DNA from: Nitrospirota bacterium
GTDB lineage: Bacteria; Nitrospirota; Thermodesulfovibrionia; Thermodesulfovibrionales; UBA1546
Length of the DNA stretch: 64,000 bases
Direction of reading: 5' to 3'
NCBI GenBank assembly: GCA_009773185.1
Contig: WPIF01000012.1
Location: forward strand, 20,930-84,929
Below, in pieces: positions 52,722-61,448 of the stretch; within the stretch, counting starts at the first letter, position 1; each line of letters begins with the position of its first letter. A model generated the notes under the pieces. That model had not been told where the DNA came from. It saw nothing but the letters and a program-made list of their open reading frames with translations, and made no database searches. Made by a program: the position numbers and the translations under genes.

Positions 52722-53489
52722 ATGCAGATATTTTTTCTTAAATCTATACTGTCCATTCTTCTGGTTGCCATGGCTCTGTTTGCCATGTTTACCATGTTCG
52801 AGATATTAGGGAGGGCCGATAAGAGATATAACATTGAAAGACTGAGAAAAATACATAAAATCAACGGAATACTTTATATCGCATTGTTTTTGCTTATAAC
52901 CTGGTTCTGCCTGAGGTTTTTTGCCGGCGCAAAGACAGAGCTTTCGCCCCGCGCTGCATTTCACAGTATCTTTGCCCTTACAATAATAATACTCCTCGGT
53001 CTGAAAGTTTCTTTTGTCCGGGTCTACAGGCAGTTTTACGGGAAGGTGCAGACAATAGGGCTTTTAATAGCGCTGACAACCTTTATTATGGCTGGGCTAT
53101 CAGGCGGTTATTACCTGCTTGTTACGAAGTTCGGCACTGATAAAACTTTTTCCGGAACCGTGGAAGGGAAAAAAGGAGAGGCAAGACAAGAAGCTGCCGG
53201 GAAAGAGGGTAAGTGGGCAGTCAGGACAGACGCTGACAGTATCTGCAAGGGGAAGGAACTGTATGACAGCAAATGCTATTTCTGCCACGATGCCTACAGC
53301 ACAAAAACGGGCGTTGGCCCGGGGCATAAAGGACTTCTTAAGAATCCGGTGCTCCCGGTCAGCAAAAAGTCAGCAACACCGGAGAACATTGCTAATCAGA
53401 TCCTGCATCCGTATAAAGATATGCCGGCATTCTCCTACCTTGCCGATAATGATATCCAGAGCCTTATAGCATTTTTAAATACCCTTTAA
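52722..53489 (+). CDS. Membrane-anchored monohaem cytochrome c (DUF420-like membrane part)
   Basis: 255 residues from ATG 52722 (GAGG 6 bases upstream). An upstream ATG at 52692 is rejected because it lies in the terminator loop. Four membrane spans (about 5-25, 45-65, 78-98, 112-135) are followed by a charged linker and a soluble cytochrome domain with haem motif CYFCH (about 187-191) and a MPAFSYLADNDIQSLIAFL ending. Membrane part plus cytochrome suggests electron transfer at the outer face of the inner membrane. The neighbouring soluble cytochrome and cupredoxin support an electron chain. Confidence 0.85.
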   Translation: MQIFFLKSILSILLVAMALFAMFTMFEILGRADKRYNIERLRKIHKINGILYIALFLLITWFCLRFFAGAKTELSPRAAFHSIFALTIIILLGLKVSFVRVYRQFYGKVQTIGLLIALTTFIMAGLSGGYYLLVTKFGTDKTFSGTVEGKKGEARQEAAGKEGKWAVRTDADSICKGKELYDSKCYFCHDAYSTKTGVGPGHKGLLKNPVLPVSKKSATPENIANQILHPYKDMPAFSYLADNDIQSLIAFLNTL

Positions 53490-53562
53490 ACGCAGTTTTA
53501 AAATTGCAAACACCTGAATCTGATGGTAGGCTATTATCAGGAACAAACAAAAGGAGGATGTC

Positions 53563-53976
53563 ATGAAGCTTGTCAGATTTTTTGCAGTGTTTTTACTTAT
53601 TGCCGGTATCTCATTTGCACAGGATACAGGCCAGGAGAAAAAAATTTTTAAGGTTGCTATTGATAAGGACGGAATCCAGAGAGCAGAGATTACCGGAGGG
53701 GAATACTTCTTTGAGCCTTATCATATTATAGTAAAGATAAATATGCCTGTGGAGTTGACGGTCAGAAAAAAACCGGGGATTGTGCCTCACGATATAATAG
53801 TAAATGCCCCTGAGGCAGGCATAAATTTCAAGGAGGACTTGAGCAAGGAACCTAAGGTAATTAAGTTTACTCCCAAAAAGACAGGGAAATATCCCGTTTA
53901 CTGCAGCAAAAAACTTCTGTTTTTCAAGAGCCACAGGGAAAGGGGCATGGAAGGTTTGCTGGAGGTTATAGAGTGA
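53563..53976 (+). CDS. Periplasmic cupredoxin-like protein
   Basis: 137 residues. Signal peptide (about 1-19, ending SFA). The beta-sandwich core holds the putative copper ligands: His in IVPHDIIV (about 87), Cys in YPVYCSKK (about 113), His in FKSHRERGMEG (about 122) and Met in the same run (about 126), the order expected for a blue or red copper site similar to the CuA-domain relatives. Probably an electron carrier between the membrane cytochrome and a terminal acceptor. Shine-Dalgarno AAAGGAGG is 6 bases before ATG 53563. Confidence 0.78.
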   Translation: MKLVRFFAVFLLIAGISFAQDTGQEKKIFKVAIDKDGIQRAEITGGEYFFEPYHIIVKINMPVELTVRKKPGIVPHDIIVNAPEAGINFKEDLSKEPKVIKFTPKKTGKYPVYCSKKLLFFKSHRERGMEGLLEVIE

Positions 53977-54007
53977 ATCTGTATCTTCCGTGTAGATAAA
54001 AACTGCT

Positions 54008-56050
54008 ATGCCGCGTGATATACCCGTAGGGAATGATAACCTGCTCATCACCTTTGATCAGGACTATTGCCTGAGAGATATATACTATCCGTGTGTTGGC
54101 AAGGAAAACCATACTGACGGGCACAAGTTCAGGTTCGGCATATGGACAGACGGAAGGTTCGGCTGGATAAACAGGGAATGGAACCCGATACTTGAATACG
54201 CACGGGAAAGCCTGTTGACCCATGTAACAGCATTGAACGAAAACCTTGAGATTGGCCTCCACTGCAATGATGTTGTTGATTACAGAGAAAATATCTATAT
54301 TAAGAAGGTTCTTCTGAAAAATCTTTCCGGAAAGAACAGGGAATTCCGCCTGTTCTTTCACCATGATTTTCATATCCTCGAATCGTCAACCGGCGATACG
54401 GCCTATTTTGACCCTGATGAAAAGGCAATAATACATTACAAGGGCAACCGCTATTTTCTGATGAGCGGTATGAGGAATAACAATCAGGGGATAGATCAGT
54501 ATGCCGCAGGGATAAAGGAATTCCACGGCATGGAAGGCACGTGGAAAGATGCAGAAGACGGAAGGCTTGAAGGAAGTCCGATATCTCAGGGTTCTGTAGA
54601 TTCCACTTTAGCTTTCTCTGTTAAAGTCCCATCAAGCGGAGAACAGACTGTATATTACTGGATGTGTGCAGGAGAGGACTATGCAGAGGTCAGCCGCCTG
54701 AACAAGATGATTGCCGGGCATGGAGTGGAATACTTTATAAAACGCACAGACAATTACTGGAGGGCATGGGTAAATAAAGAAAGAATTGACCTCTCAGGGC
54801 TGCCTCAAAATGTAGCAGAACTTTACAAGAAAAGTCTTCTCATCCTGAGAACCAATATAGATTCTACCGGGGCAATAATTGCCGGGAATGATTCGGATGT
54901 CCAGCATTTTGCCCGGGATACTTACAGTTATATGTGGCCGCGTGACGGCGCCCTTACTGCCTATGCCCTTGATATGGCCGGTTATCATGGGACAACCAGG
55001 CAATTCTTTGACTTCTGCCTTGGCATAATAAGCAAGGGCAAGGAATCAGTCGGCTATTTACTTCATAAATATAACCCGGATGGTTCATTGGGGAGTTCAT
55101 GGCATCCATGGATAAGTGATAACAGAAAACTTCTTCCTATTCAGGAGGATGGCACAGGCCTTGTACTCTGGGCCTTATGGCTGCACTTTGACAGGTTCCG
55201 TGATATAGAATTTATCATAAGGCAGTATGAGAGCCTTGTTGTCAGATGCGGGGATTTTCTCGCATCATACAGAGACAATGAAACAGGGCTTCCGCTTTCA
55301 TCGTATGACCTGTGGGAAGAAAAATGGGGGGTGCATACATTTACGGCATCAGCCGTATATGCCGGGCTTAAGGCAGCAGAGAATTTCACAATTTTTTTTG
55401 GAGATGCAAAGAGGGCAAAGATTTATGGAAAAGCAGCCGAAGAAGTGAAGGCCGCAATGGATAAATATCTCTACAGCAATGAGCATAAAAGGTTTTTAAA
55501 AACAATAATCCCGGGGGAAGACGGCTCTTTTGAAATAGACCATACCATTGATGCCAGCATCTATTCTCCATTTTATTTCGGTGTCTTTGAACCGGGAAAT
55601 GAGAAGGTTGTCAACACCATGAATGCCATACGGGAACATCTGTGGGTTAAAACCAATGTCGGAGGAATAGCACGGTACGAAGGCGATAATTATCACAAAG
55701 CTTCAGAAAATATTAAAGACGTGCCTGGCAATCCATGGTTTATATGCACTCTGTGGCTTGCCCAGTGGTATATAGCCAGGGCGGAAAATTTCAAGGAGCT
55801 TGATGAGGCCATCCCTATTCTTGAGTGGGTTGCTTCAAGGGCCTTGCCTTCAGGGGTTCTTGCAGAGCAGGTCCATCCGTTTACGAACCAGCCATTGTCC
55901 GTATCTCCATTGACATGGAGCCATGCTGCTTTTGTAGCAACAGTGCTTGAATATTCTGCCAGGTTCCAAAAGATTTCTATCTGTCCAACGTGCGGAGGCC
56001 ACGCGCACAGTTTAGGCCCGCGATTAAAAGATAGCAGTAAAAAGGGGTGA
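54008..56050 (+). CDS. Glycoside hydrolase family 15 (glucoamylase/trehalase-like)
   Basis: 680 residues, no signal peptide. An amino-terminal beta-sandwich domain (about 1-260) precedes an (alpha/alpha)6 barrel (about 290-655). Barrel motifs: YMWPRDGALTAYALDMAG (about 317-334), DGSLGSSWHPW (about 357), SSYDLWEEKWGVHTFTASA with the catalytic Glu pair, and TNVGGIARYEGD (about 550). The C-terminal SICPTCGGHAHS may bind a metal. Acts on alpha-linked glucans or trehalose; the cytosolic location suggests turnover of storage glucan. It follows the cytochrome/cupredoxin genes by 31 bases, with no obvious functional link. Confidence 0.9.
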   Translation: MPRDIPVGNDNLLITFDQDYCLRDIYYPCVGKENHTDGHKFRFGIWTDGRFGWINREWNPILEYARESLLTHVTALNENLEIGLHCNDVVDYRENIYIKKVLLKNLSGKNREFRLFFHHDFHILESSTGDTAYFDPDEKAIIHYKGNRYFLMSGMRNNNQGIDQYAAGIKEFHGMEGTWKDAEDGRLEGSPISQGSVDSTLAFSVKVPSSGEQTVYYWMCAGEDYAEVSRLNKMIAGHGVEYFIKRTDNYWRAWVNKERIDLSGLPQNVAELYKKSLLILRTNIDSTGAIIAGNDSDVQHFARDTYSYMWPRDGALTAYALDMAGYHGTTRQFFDFCLGIISKGKESVGYLLHKYNPDGSLGSSWHPWISDNRKLLPIQEDGTGLVLWALWLHFDRFRDIEFIIRQYESLVVRCGDFLASYRDNETGLPLSSYDLWEEKWGVHTFTASAVYAGLKAAENFTIFFGDAKRAKIYGKAAEEVKAAMDKYLYSNEHKRFLKTIIPGEDGSFEIDHTIDASIYSPFYFGVFEPGNEKVVNTMNAIREHLWVKTNVGGIARYEGDNYHKASENIKDVPGNPWFICTLWLAQWYIARAENFKELDEAIPILEWVASRALPSGVLAEQVHPFTNQPLSVSPLTWSHAAFVATVLEYSARFQKISICPTCGGHAHSLGPRLKDSSKKG

Positions 56051-56053
56051 TAT

Positions 56054-56278
56054 ATGTCAAGGGTAGAAGATAATTATGAGAATGAAAACATATGTATCAG
56101 GTTTTGCGGGGGATGTCCTACATACCCGGGTGTAAAGGGAGAATTATTGTTCTGTGCACGTGGGAAGAGCAGTACGCCAAAGCAAAAGTCAGGTTGTAAC
56201 TGCGGCATGTGCGATATCTGGAACAAATATGACTTAACGGATTTTTACTATTGCATTGCAGGAGCGGCAAAAGAATAA
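56054..56278 (+). CDS. Cys-rich DUF2769-type protein
   Basis: 74 residues with eight Cys: ICIRFCGGCPTY (about 13-24), FCARGK, and CNCGMC, C. The layout fits DUF2769, small proteins of methanogens and anaerobes that may bind an iron-sulfur cluster or zinc. Shine-Dalgarno AAAGGGGTGA lies 5 bases before ATG 56054. The gene begins 3 bases after the glucoamylase stop, so it belongs to the same transcript. Confidence 0.75.
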   Translation: MSRVEDNYENENICIRFCGGCPTYPGVKGELLFCARGKSSTPKQKSGCNCGMCDIWNKYDLTDFYYCIAGAAKE

Positions 56279-56311
56279 AAAAGGGAATAATATTTTATTA
56301 AGGAATAAATT

Positions 56312-56491
56312 TTGAAAGACCTTATTGCGCTCATAACAGTTGTAATCTTGCCGGTTGTTCCTTTGTTCTGGATACCTGTCCGCTGGAGCTTCCTGCCCGG
56401 ACTTTTACAGACTGCCTTTCATGTCCGTCTGTATTCATGGAGCGGTTGGATAATCTTAAGTTTCACAAGGGCGACAATCAGGAGCGTGTAG
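56312..56491 (+). pseudogene. Short membrane-protein fragment, possibly ICMT-like
   Basis: A TTG-started 59-codon frame, opening KDLIALITVVILPVVPLFWI, reminiscent of the amino terminus of isoprenylcysteine carboxyl methyltransferase-like membrane proteins, and losing similarity after about 25 codons. Its 3' half overlaps the convergent membrane-protein gene. Taken as a truncated relic. Weak evidence. Confidence 0.35.
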
Positions 56492-56805
56492 AAGATCGAG
56501 ATGGCTAAATCTTTCAGGAAATCCTTTGTCCTGTACCTCACCTTCTGCGCATCAGCCTTGGAAAGCGCTTTTCTTATCCCTATATGCAGAAGCATGAGTC
56601 CCAGCACATTCGTGGCCAGGTACGAACTGACAAAGACAGGCAGGAATGCGCGCTGATTATGGAAGCTGACAAGCCATGCAAGGGAATATGCAATAGGTAT
56701 ATTGACGAAAGGATCATTCCACCATGACAGGGGAGAGAGAATAAAGCCTATACATGCGATAGTGCTGCCTTTAAGCCTCTCATAATAGGCCTTAAGATTG
56801 TTCAT
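56419..56805 (-). CDS. Small integral membrane protein of unknown function
   Basis: 128 residues with about three membrane spans (about 13-30, 34-50, 55-75) and a last one at about 100-118, and the basic stretch KALSKADAQKVRYRTKDFLKD between them. I recognise no family. It lies 32 bases downstream of the cyclase-PilZ gene on the same strand, which may reflect cotranscription. Confidence 0.6.
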   Translation of the reverse strand: MNNLKAYYERLKGSTIACIGFILSPLSWWNDPFVNIPIAYSLAWLVSFHNQRAFLPVFVSSYLATNVLGLMLLHIGIRKALSKADAQKVRYRTKDFLKDLAISIFYTLLIVALVKLKIIQPLHEYRRT

Positions 56806-56837
56806 GCCTGTGCCTTTTAATTAACTCCCGCGGTATC

Positions 56838-58703
56838 TTAAGTTTCTGATTCGACCTGATGTATCCACGCGATGATTTTGTATCTCCATGTTTCCGGAAT
56901 ATTGAGGAAGTGGACCCCTATCTGATATCTGTTGCCCATTATCTTTGTATGATGGACTATGGCTTCCAAGGTTGCTATTCCCATGGATTGAAAGTCTATC
57001 TTCAAGGTCAGCCTTGAACCGATTCCCATGGGAGCGGGCACCTCTATCAGGCAACCACTTGAGCTTAGATTTTTAGCTACAGCATGGCCCTTATATTCGG
57101 CCAGCCCTTCAAGTTGGTATTCCACATTGGCATCCATGAGGCGCCTCATTTCCATCCGTGCCGCGCCGGTGACATCAACGACTTCATGTATATCAAGCGG
57201 TTTGGCCTTTCCCTTTACCGTGATTGGCTCCAGCTTGTTTAGTGTGGACAGGTCGCGGACTTTGTCGGCAACACTACCGCTGATAACAATCTGTCCCCCG
57301 CGGGCAACGCTGCACAGCCGCGCTGCAACGTTGATGGCATCGCCTATTACCGTGTAATCCATATGATCTTCGGAGCCTATATTCCCCATGATCACGTCGC
57401 CATTGTTCAATCCGATACCGATATGAATCTGCTTTTCACCCGCAGCAGCCCTTGCAACATTCAACGCATCGCAATAGCGCTGAATCTCAACTGCAGCGCG
57501 GATTGCCTTGATTTCCTCGCCCTTGCCTTCAAAAATAGCCATCACTTCGTCGCCTACGAATTTGTCCACAACGCCGCCCCATTGATGGATGACTTTGTAC
57601 TGAAGATTCAGATATATATTGAGATTCGTTACCACATCTTCAGGCGTCATCTTCTCGGACATCGCAGTGAACCCTCGAATGTCGGAAAAAAGCGCGGTGA
57701 CGTATTTCTTTTCCCCGCCGAGCTTTAAATTGGCCAAGTCTCTGTGTTTCCTGATGCTCCTTACCGCAGAATCCGACAGGTACTTTTCCATATGAAACTT
57801 CTCGCGCAGGCTTAATATCATCTGGTTGAATACTATTGTCAGCTTCCCGATCTCATCCTTGTAACGCACATTGAGCTGCATGCTCACGTCCCCACGGCTG
57901 ACATTCTTCATTCCCTCGGCAAGCATAATAATGGGCTTGGTGAGGAATTTTGCCAACGATAACGAGATGAAAACCCCTATTGCTGTGAAAGCAAGGGAAA
58001 TCCGAATGAACATTAGCTTTTGCTGGTGAACGGCCTCGTTCAATGCCTTCACAGATATGCCTACCCTTGCAGTGCCTATCCTGAGATTCTTTGCCTTAGT
58101 GATGATCGGCAGTGTGGCATCAATAACAGGCTCCCCATTGTATTCTGTATTCTGAAAAAAAAGAGAGCCTGCCTGTAACGAACGCAGGGACACGGCATCT
58201 TCCATCTGCATGCCTTTTTTATTCAGTACATTATGGACAAATATCTTCTTTTTGGCATCAATTACCATTGCATACACTACCCCGGCGTTTTGCTGAATAT
58301 CCGTGATTGTTGTAAACACCGGAAGCTCCTGCCCGGTTAAGAGTCCTTCCTTGCCTACGTTCGCCAACTGTTGAACCAGCACCTGTGCACGGCTTCTCAA
58401 CTCCTGTTCGAGCATGTTTTTTTGCCTGGAAAATGTGACAAAACCCAGTGAGATGACAGTCAGGAGAAGGATTATGACAAGTATGCCGGCGATTTTATAG
58501 CTTATGCTCAGGGATGAAATCTTGTCTAACAGCCGATAGATTATGGCAAGGAGGAGAAGGACTCGCTTTTCTTCTTCCGATTGGTGCGCGGAGTGTCCGG
58601 TTGCGGCCTTCTGTTCAGCCGGCATAGTGCTACTTTCAGTTAATAAATCTCCGAGGCGTTTTTCGTCGCCTTTTGCAGTTATATTTTTTATCGAATCGTT
58701 CAT
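56838..58703 (-). CDS. HAMP-class III nucleotidyl cyclase with C-terminal PilZ domain
   Basis: 621 residues. Polar amino terminus (about 1-45), membrane span about 70-90, periplasmic sensor about 90-225, second span about 230-248, HAMP about 250-305, cyclase about 330-505 (ALFSDIRGFTAMSE, DKFVGDEVMAIFEG, MDYTVIGDAINVAARLC), and a PilZ domain about 510-615 with RMEMR (the RxxxR c-di-GMP motif) and NLSSSG (the D/NxSxxG motif) intact. The fusion predicts a cAMP- or cGMP-producing sensor whose activity is tuned by c-di-GMP. Flanked upstream by a small lipoprotein gene. Confidence 0.92.
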   Translation of the reverse strand: MNDSIKNITAKGDEKRLGDLLTESSTMPAEQKAATGHSAHQSEEEKRVLLLLAIIYRLLDKISSLSISYKIAGILVIILLLTVISLGFVTFSRQKNMLEQELRSRAQVLVQQLANVGKEGLLTGQELPVFTTITDIQQNAGVVYAMVIDAKKKIFVHNVLNKKGMQMEDAVSLRSLQAGSLFFQNTEYNGEPVIDATLPIITKAKNLRIGTARVGISVKALNEAVHQQKLMFIRISLAFTAIGVFISLSLAKFLTKPIIMLAEGMKNVSRGDVSMQLNVRYKDEIGKLTIVFNQMILSLREKFHMEKYLSDSAVRSIRKHRDLANLKLGGEKKYVTALFSDIRGFTAMSEKMTPEDVVTNLNIYLNLQYKVIHQWGGVVDKFVGDEVMAIFEGKGEEIKAIRAAVEIQRYCDALNVARAAAGEKQIHIGIGLNNGDVIMGNIGSEDHMDYTVIGDAINVAARLCSVARGGQIVISGSVADKVRDLSTLNKLEPITVKGKAKPLDIHEVVDVTGAARMEMRRLMDANVEYQLEGLAEYKGHAVAKNLSSSGCLIEVPAPMGIGSRLTLKIDFQSMGIATLEAIVHHTKIMGNRYQIGVHFLNIPETWRYKIIAWIHQVESET

Positions 58704-58705
58704 CT

Positions 58706-59026
58706 CTATTCCATTCCTTTTAATGTCTTCATAATCTGCTCTATCTTTTTCAGGTTTTCACGTGCCTTGACTCCAAGGTTAGTATCAGCACCGTTATCTA
58801 CCGCCTGTTGAAACGCCTTTTTCGCCTCTTTGTAATTCTCGTTAGCGTAATGTTTGAGTCCTAAGTTGTAATAGTGTTGCTGCGCCGCAGGGTTCACCGG
58901 CTTTGGTTGGACTTGTTTCTTCGGCAGAGGTTTTGGCGGTGCGGCAGTTCTGGCGGCACAAGCCGAGAGCATTGCTATTAAGGCTAAGGTGATTAAAATA
59001 GATGAACAGAGTATTCGCCAATTCAT
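58706..59026 (-). CDS. Small TPR-type lipoprotein
   Basis: 106 residues from ATG 59026 (MNWRILCSSILITLALI), preferred because upstream in-frame codons would give an improbable 34-residue extension. Lipobox MLSAC (Cys about 22). A Pro/Lys-rich linker is followed by one TPR-like repeat (QHYYNLGLKHYANENYKEAK, AFQQAVDNGADTNLG). Starts just upstream of the cyclase gene, with only 2 bases between stop and start, so co-expressed. Confidence 0.75.
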   Translation of the reverse strand: MNWRILCSSILITLALIAMLSACAARTAAPPKPLPKKQVQPKPVNPAAQQHYYNLGLKHYANENYKEAKKAFQQAVDNGADTNLGVKARENLKKIEQIMKTLKGME

Positions 59027-59134
59027 AGTTAAAGTAAAACATCTTATGGTTTTATAAGTCAAGACATTTGGTTGTAAGATAAGGACATTATTGCGCAATA
59101 CAGCAACTTGGGACAGAAGCAGTGTCAAGCAGTG

Positions 59135-59287
59135 TCAGCGCACAGTTATCCTCCTAAAAATATCCGGCCTGTCCGAAGCTATGCCGTCAACACCCTTGGC
59201 TCTAAAATCCGTCCAGACTATGACTTTGAGGCTGTTCTTATGCGCCTTTTCTACATTTGCTCCGCGATGGCCTACTTTTAAAAACAT
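59135..59287 (-). pseudogene. Internally deleted glycerophosphodiester phosphodiesterase
   Basis: A 50-codon frame from ATG 59287 to TGA 59137-59135. It opens MFLKVGHRGANVE, the catalytic amino terminus of GDPD enzymes (HRG), and then runs directly into VIVWTDFRAKGVDGIASDRP, the conserved C-terminal end of the same family. About 170-180 central residues are missing. A clean in-frame internal deletion leaves a mini-protein without the active-site barrel. Confidence 0.72.
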
Positions 59288-59320
59288 GGCGTTGTCCTTT
59301 TGTGTATTCTACGGCAGATT

Positions 59321-60499
59321 TTATTTAGGCATAATCCTGTATATTTTGTCATCGCCGGTTCCCGGGCTTCCACGGCCGTCCCTGTTATTCGTGAGAAAAT
59401 AAAGAAATCCGTTCGGGCCTTCGACAACATCCCTTATCCTTCCGTATCTTCCGTTCTTATAGCCGTCCGCAAACCATCTCTCAATCCTTATTACTTTATG
59501 GTTTCCGTTTTCTCTTTTCAATCTCACCCTGATAAGAGACTCGCTTTTAAGGGTTGCAACAAAAAGGTCCCCTTTCAGATGCCCGAGTTTATCCCCTTTG
59601 TAAAAAGTAATCCCTGAAGGAGGCGTGGTCTTCTTCCATGCTATCAGAGGGTCAATATATAGTTTCTTTTCCGGCGCTCCGACTGCTTCAGGCCAGCCGT
59701 AGTTGCCGCCTTTTTTGATAATGTTTATTTCATCGTTTGCAAAGAGCAGGTATTCGCCTGAGGGGCCGTGCTCGGATGAGAAAAGGACCCCGTCCTGATT
59801 CCATGCAATCCCCTGGGGATTTCTATGACCGTATGAATATACCGGAGAACCCCTAAACGGATTGTCAGGGGGTATTTCGCCTTCCGCCGTTACTCTTAAA
59901 ATCTTTCCTCCGAGAGAATTTAATCTCTGCGCCAGTTCTGCCTTGAATGTCTCGCCTGTTGTTATGTAAAGCAGCCTGTCAGGCCCGAACGCAATCCTTC
60001 CGCCGTCATGATTACTGCCTCCGGGGATTCCGTCAATTATGACCTTATCAAAGACGGCCTTGTCTCCCGAATCCTTAAACCTTGAAACCCGGTTAAAAAG
60101 CGAATTGCCTTTGCTGTATGTATACATTACGTATAAAAATGGTTTTTTGGGAAATTCGGGGTGAAGGGCAAGTCCCATGAGGCCTCCCTCGCCGACATGC
60201 GCAACATCTGTGATTGCATATGTGATTGCATAGGGTTTTGCCTGAAGCTTTCCATTGATTATAAGCCTGATGCGCCCGGCTCTTTCGCTGACCAAGGCCC
60301 TGCCGTCAGGAAGAAAAACCAGCGACCATGGGATATCGAGACCCTCTATCCATGCCTCTACTTTCACATTGTCGCCTCCGGGAAGGAATGTATCCTCCAC
60401 ACCCTGAGGCGATTTCCCGACAGCAGGAAGCGAGAAACCGGATTGAGCGGAGAGGGCCACAAATAATAGGGAGATAATTATTATTTTACTGGAAGCCAT
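59321..60499 (-). CDS. PQQ-dependent sugar dehydrogenase (glucose/sorbosone type)
   Basis: 392 residues from ATG 60499 (MASSKIIIISLLF), the start of a clear signal peptide (ending FS or GFS); the ATG 45 bases upstream would precede it with a polar stub. Six-bladed beta-propeller fold of soluble glucose/aldose sugar dehydrogenases: LDIPWSLVFLPDGRALVSER, GGLMGLALHPEF, NHDGGRIAFGPD (His for PQQ/catalysis, about 170), YSYGHRNPQGIAW and LFSSEHGPSG. Oxidises a sugar in the periplasm if PQQ is available; no PQQ synthesis genes are seen here. It reads away from the PRT gene. Confidence 0.88.
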   Translation of the reverse strand: MASSKIIIISLLFVALSAQSGFSLPAVGKSPQGVEDTFLPGGDNVKVEAWIEGLDIPWSLVFLPDGRALVSERAGRIRLIINGKLQAKPYAITYAITDVAHVGEGGLMGLALHPEFPKKPFLYVMYTYSKGNSLFNRVSRFKDSGDKAVFDKVIIDGIPGGSNHDGGRIAFGPDRLLYITTGETFKAELAQRLNSLGGKILRVTAEGEIPPDNPFRGSPVYSYGHRNPQGIAWNQDGVLFSSEHGPSGEYLLFANDEINIIKKGGNYGWPEAVGAPEKKLYIDPLIAWKKTTPPSGITFYKGDKLGHLKGDLFVATLKSESLIRVRLKRENGNHKVIRIERWFADGYKNGRYGRIRDVVEGPNGFLYFLTNNRDGRGSPGTGDDKIYRIMPK

Positions 60500-60569
60500 A
60501 TATATCCTTATTAAAGTTCTATCACTTTTATCTTTTAAAAGCAAATTTTTTAATTAGGTTTTATAAGAT

Positions 60570-60597
60570 TTGACAATTCAGGCAGTTTTGATACGCT
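60570..60597 (+). promoter_or_regulatory. Promoter of the phosphoribosyltransferase gene
   Basis: TTGACA (60570-60575), 16-base spacer, TACGCT (60592-60597), followed by a CGAGGG Shine-Dalgarno sequence before ATG 60617. Confidence 0.5.
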
Positions 60598-60616
60598 TTA
60601 ACCACGAGGGCAACTA

Positions 60617-61297
60617 ATGGGCGAACTCATCGAAGATATAGCATTAAGGGGAAGGTCTTTTATATTCAGGGACAGGCTGGAGGCAGGAAAACTTCTTGCG
60701 GAAATGCTCTCTGATTACGAGTCGTCGGATGCAATTGTCCTGGCTATTCCGGCAGGCGGCGTTCCCGTTGCATTTGAGATTGCAAGAAGGCTTAAGCTTT
60801 TTATGGATGTCGTCATAGTGAGAAAGATCCAGATACCCGGCAATACAGAAGCAGGTTTTGGGGCAATGGGGCCTGACGGGGAAGTGGTGTTAAATGAAAG
60901 TCTTCTGAGGACTCTCAGGCTTACGAAGGAAGAAATCCAACAGCAGGCAGATAAAACCAGAAAAATCCTCGAGGCCAGAGACAGGCTCTTCAGGGGTGAC
61001 AGGCCGTTCCCCTATCTATCGGGCAAAGAGGTCATCCTTGTTGATGACGGGCTTGCATCCGGATACACAATGTCTGAAGCAGTAAAATTCGCAAAGAGAA
61101 AATATGCTAAAAAGATTATAGTAGCGGCGCCTACAGCTTCTGACAGCTCAATAAATCTTATGCTGCCTTTAGCAGATAAACTTTACTGCCTGAACATAAG
61201 AGGGTATCCATTTGCCGTAGCCGGGGCATACGAGAAATGGTATGACCTGAGCGATGAAGAGGTTATCTCTTTGCTTAAGGATTTTTGGCAGCTTTAA
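60617..61297 (+). CDS. Type I phosphoribosyltransferase-domain protein
   Basis: 226 residues. The PRPP loop reads VILVDDGLASGYTM (about 136-149), the signature of type I phosphoribosyltransferases, and the fold begins FRDRLEAGKLLAEML. The family includes predicted phosphoribosyltransferases near erythromycin-esterase-like or dienelactone hydrolase genes; substrate not known. Own promoter upstream. Confidence 0.85.
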   Translation: MGELIEDIALRGRSFIFRDRLEAGKLLAEMLSDYESSDAIVLAIPAGGVPVAFEIARRLKLFMDVVIVRKIQIPGNTEAGFGAMGPDGEVVLNESLLRTLRLTKEEIQQQADKTRKILEARDRLFRGDRPFPYLSGKEVILVDDGLASGYTMSEAVKFAKRKYAKKIIVAAPTASDSSINLMLPLADKLYCLNIRGYPFAVAGAYEKWYDLSDEEVISLLKDFWQL

Positions 61298-61448
61298 AGA
61301 AATTGTTGAGCTTTGGAAATTCCTATTGATTACTACACGTAGTATGCAAATAATGCGGTTTCTATAGATATTGATTTACGGGGGAAGTATGATTAACACA
61401 CGGGTCACAGGGAGTCCCGCTTTATGGCCGATCCGGCGCACCCGGTCG

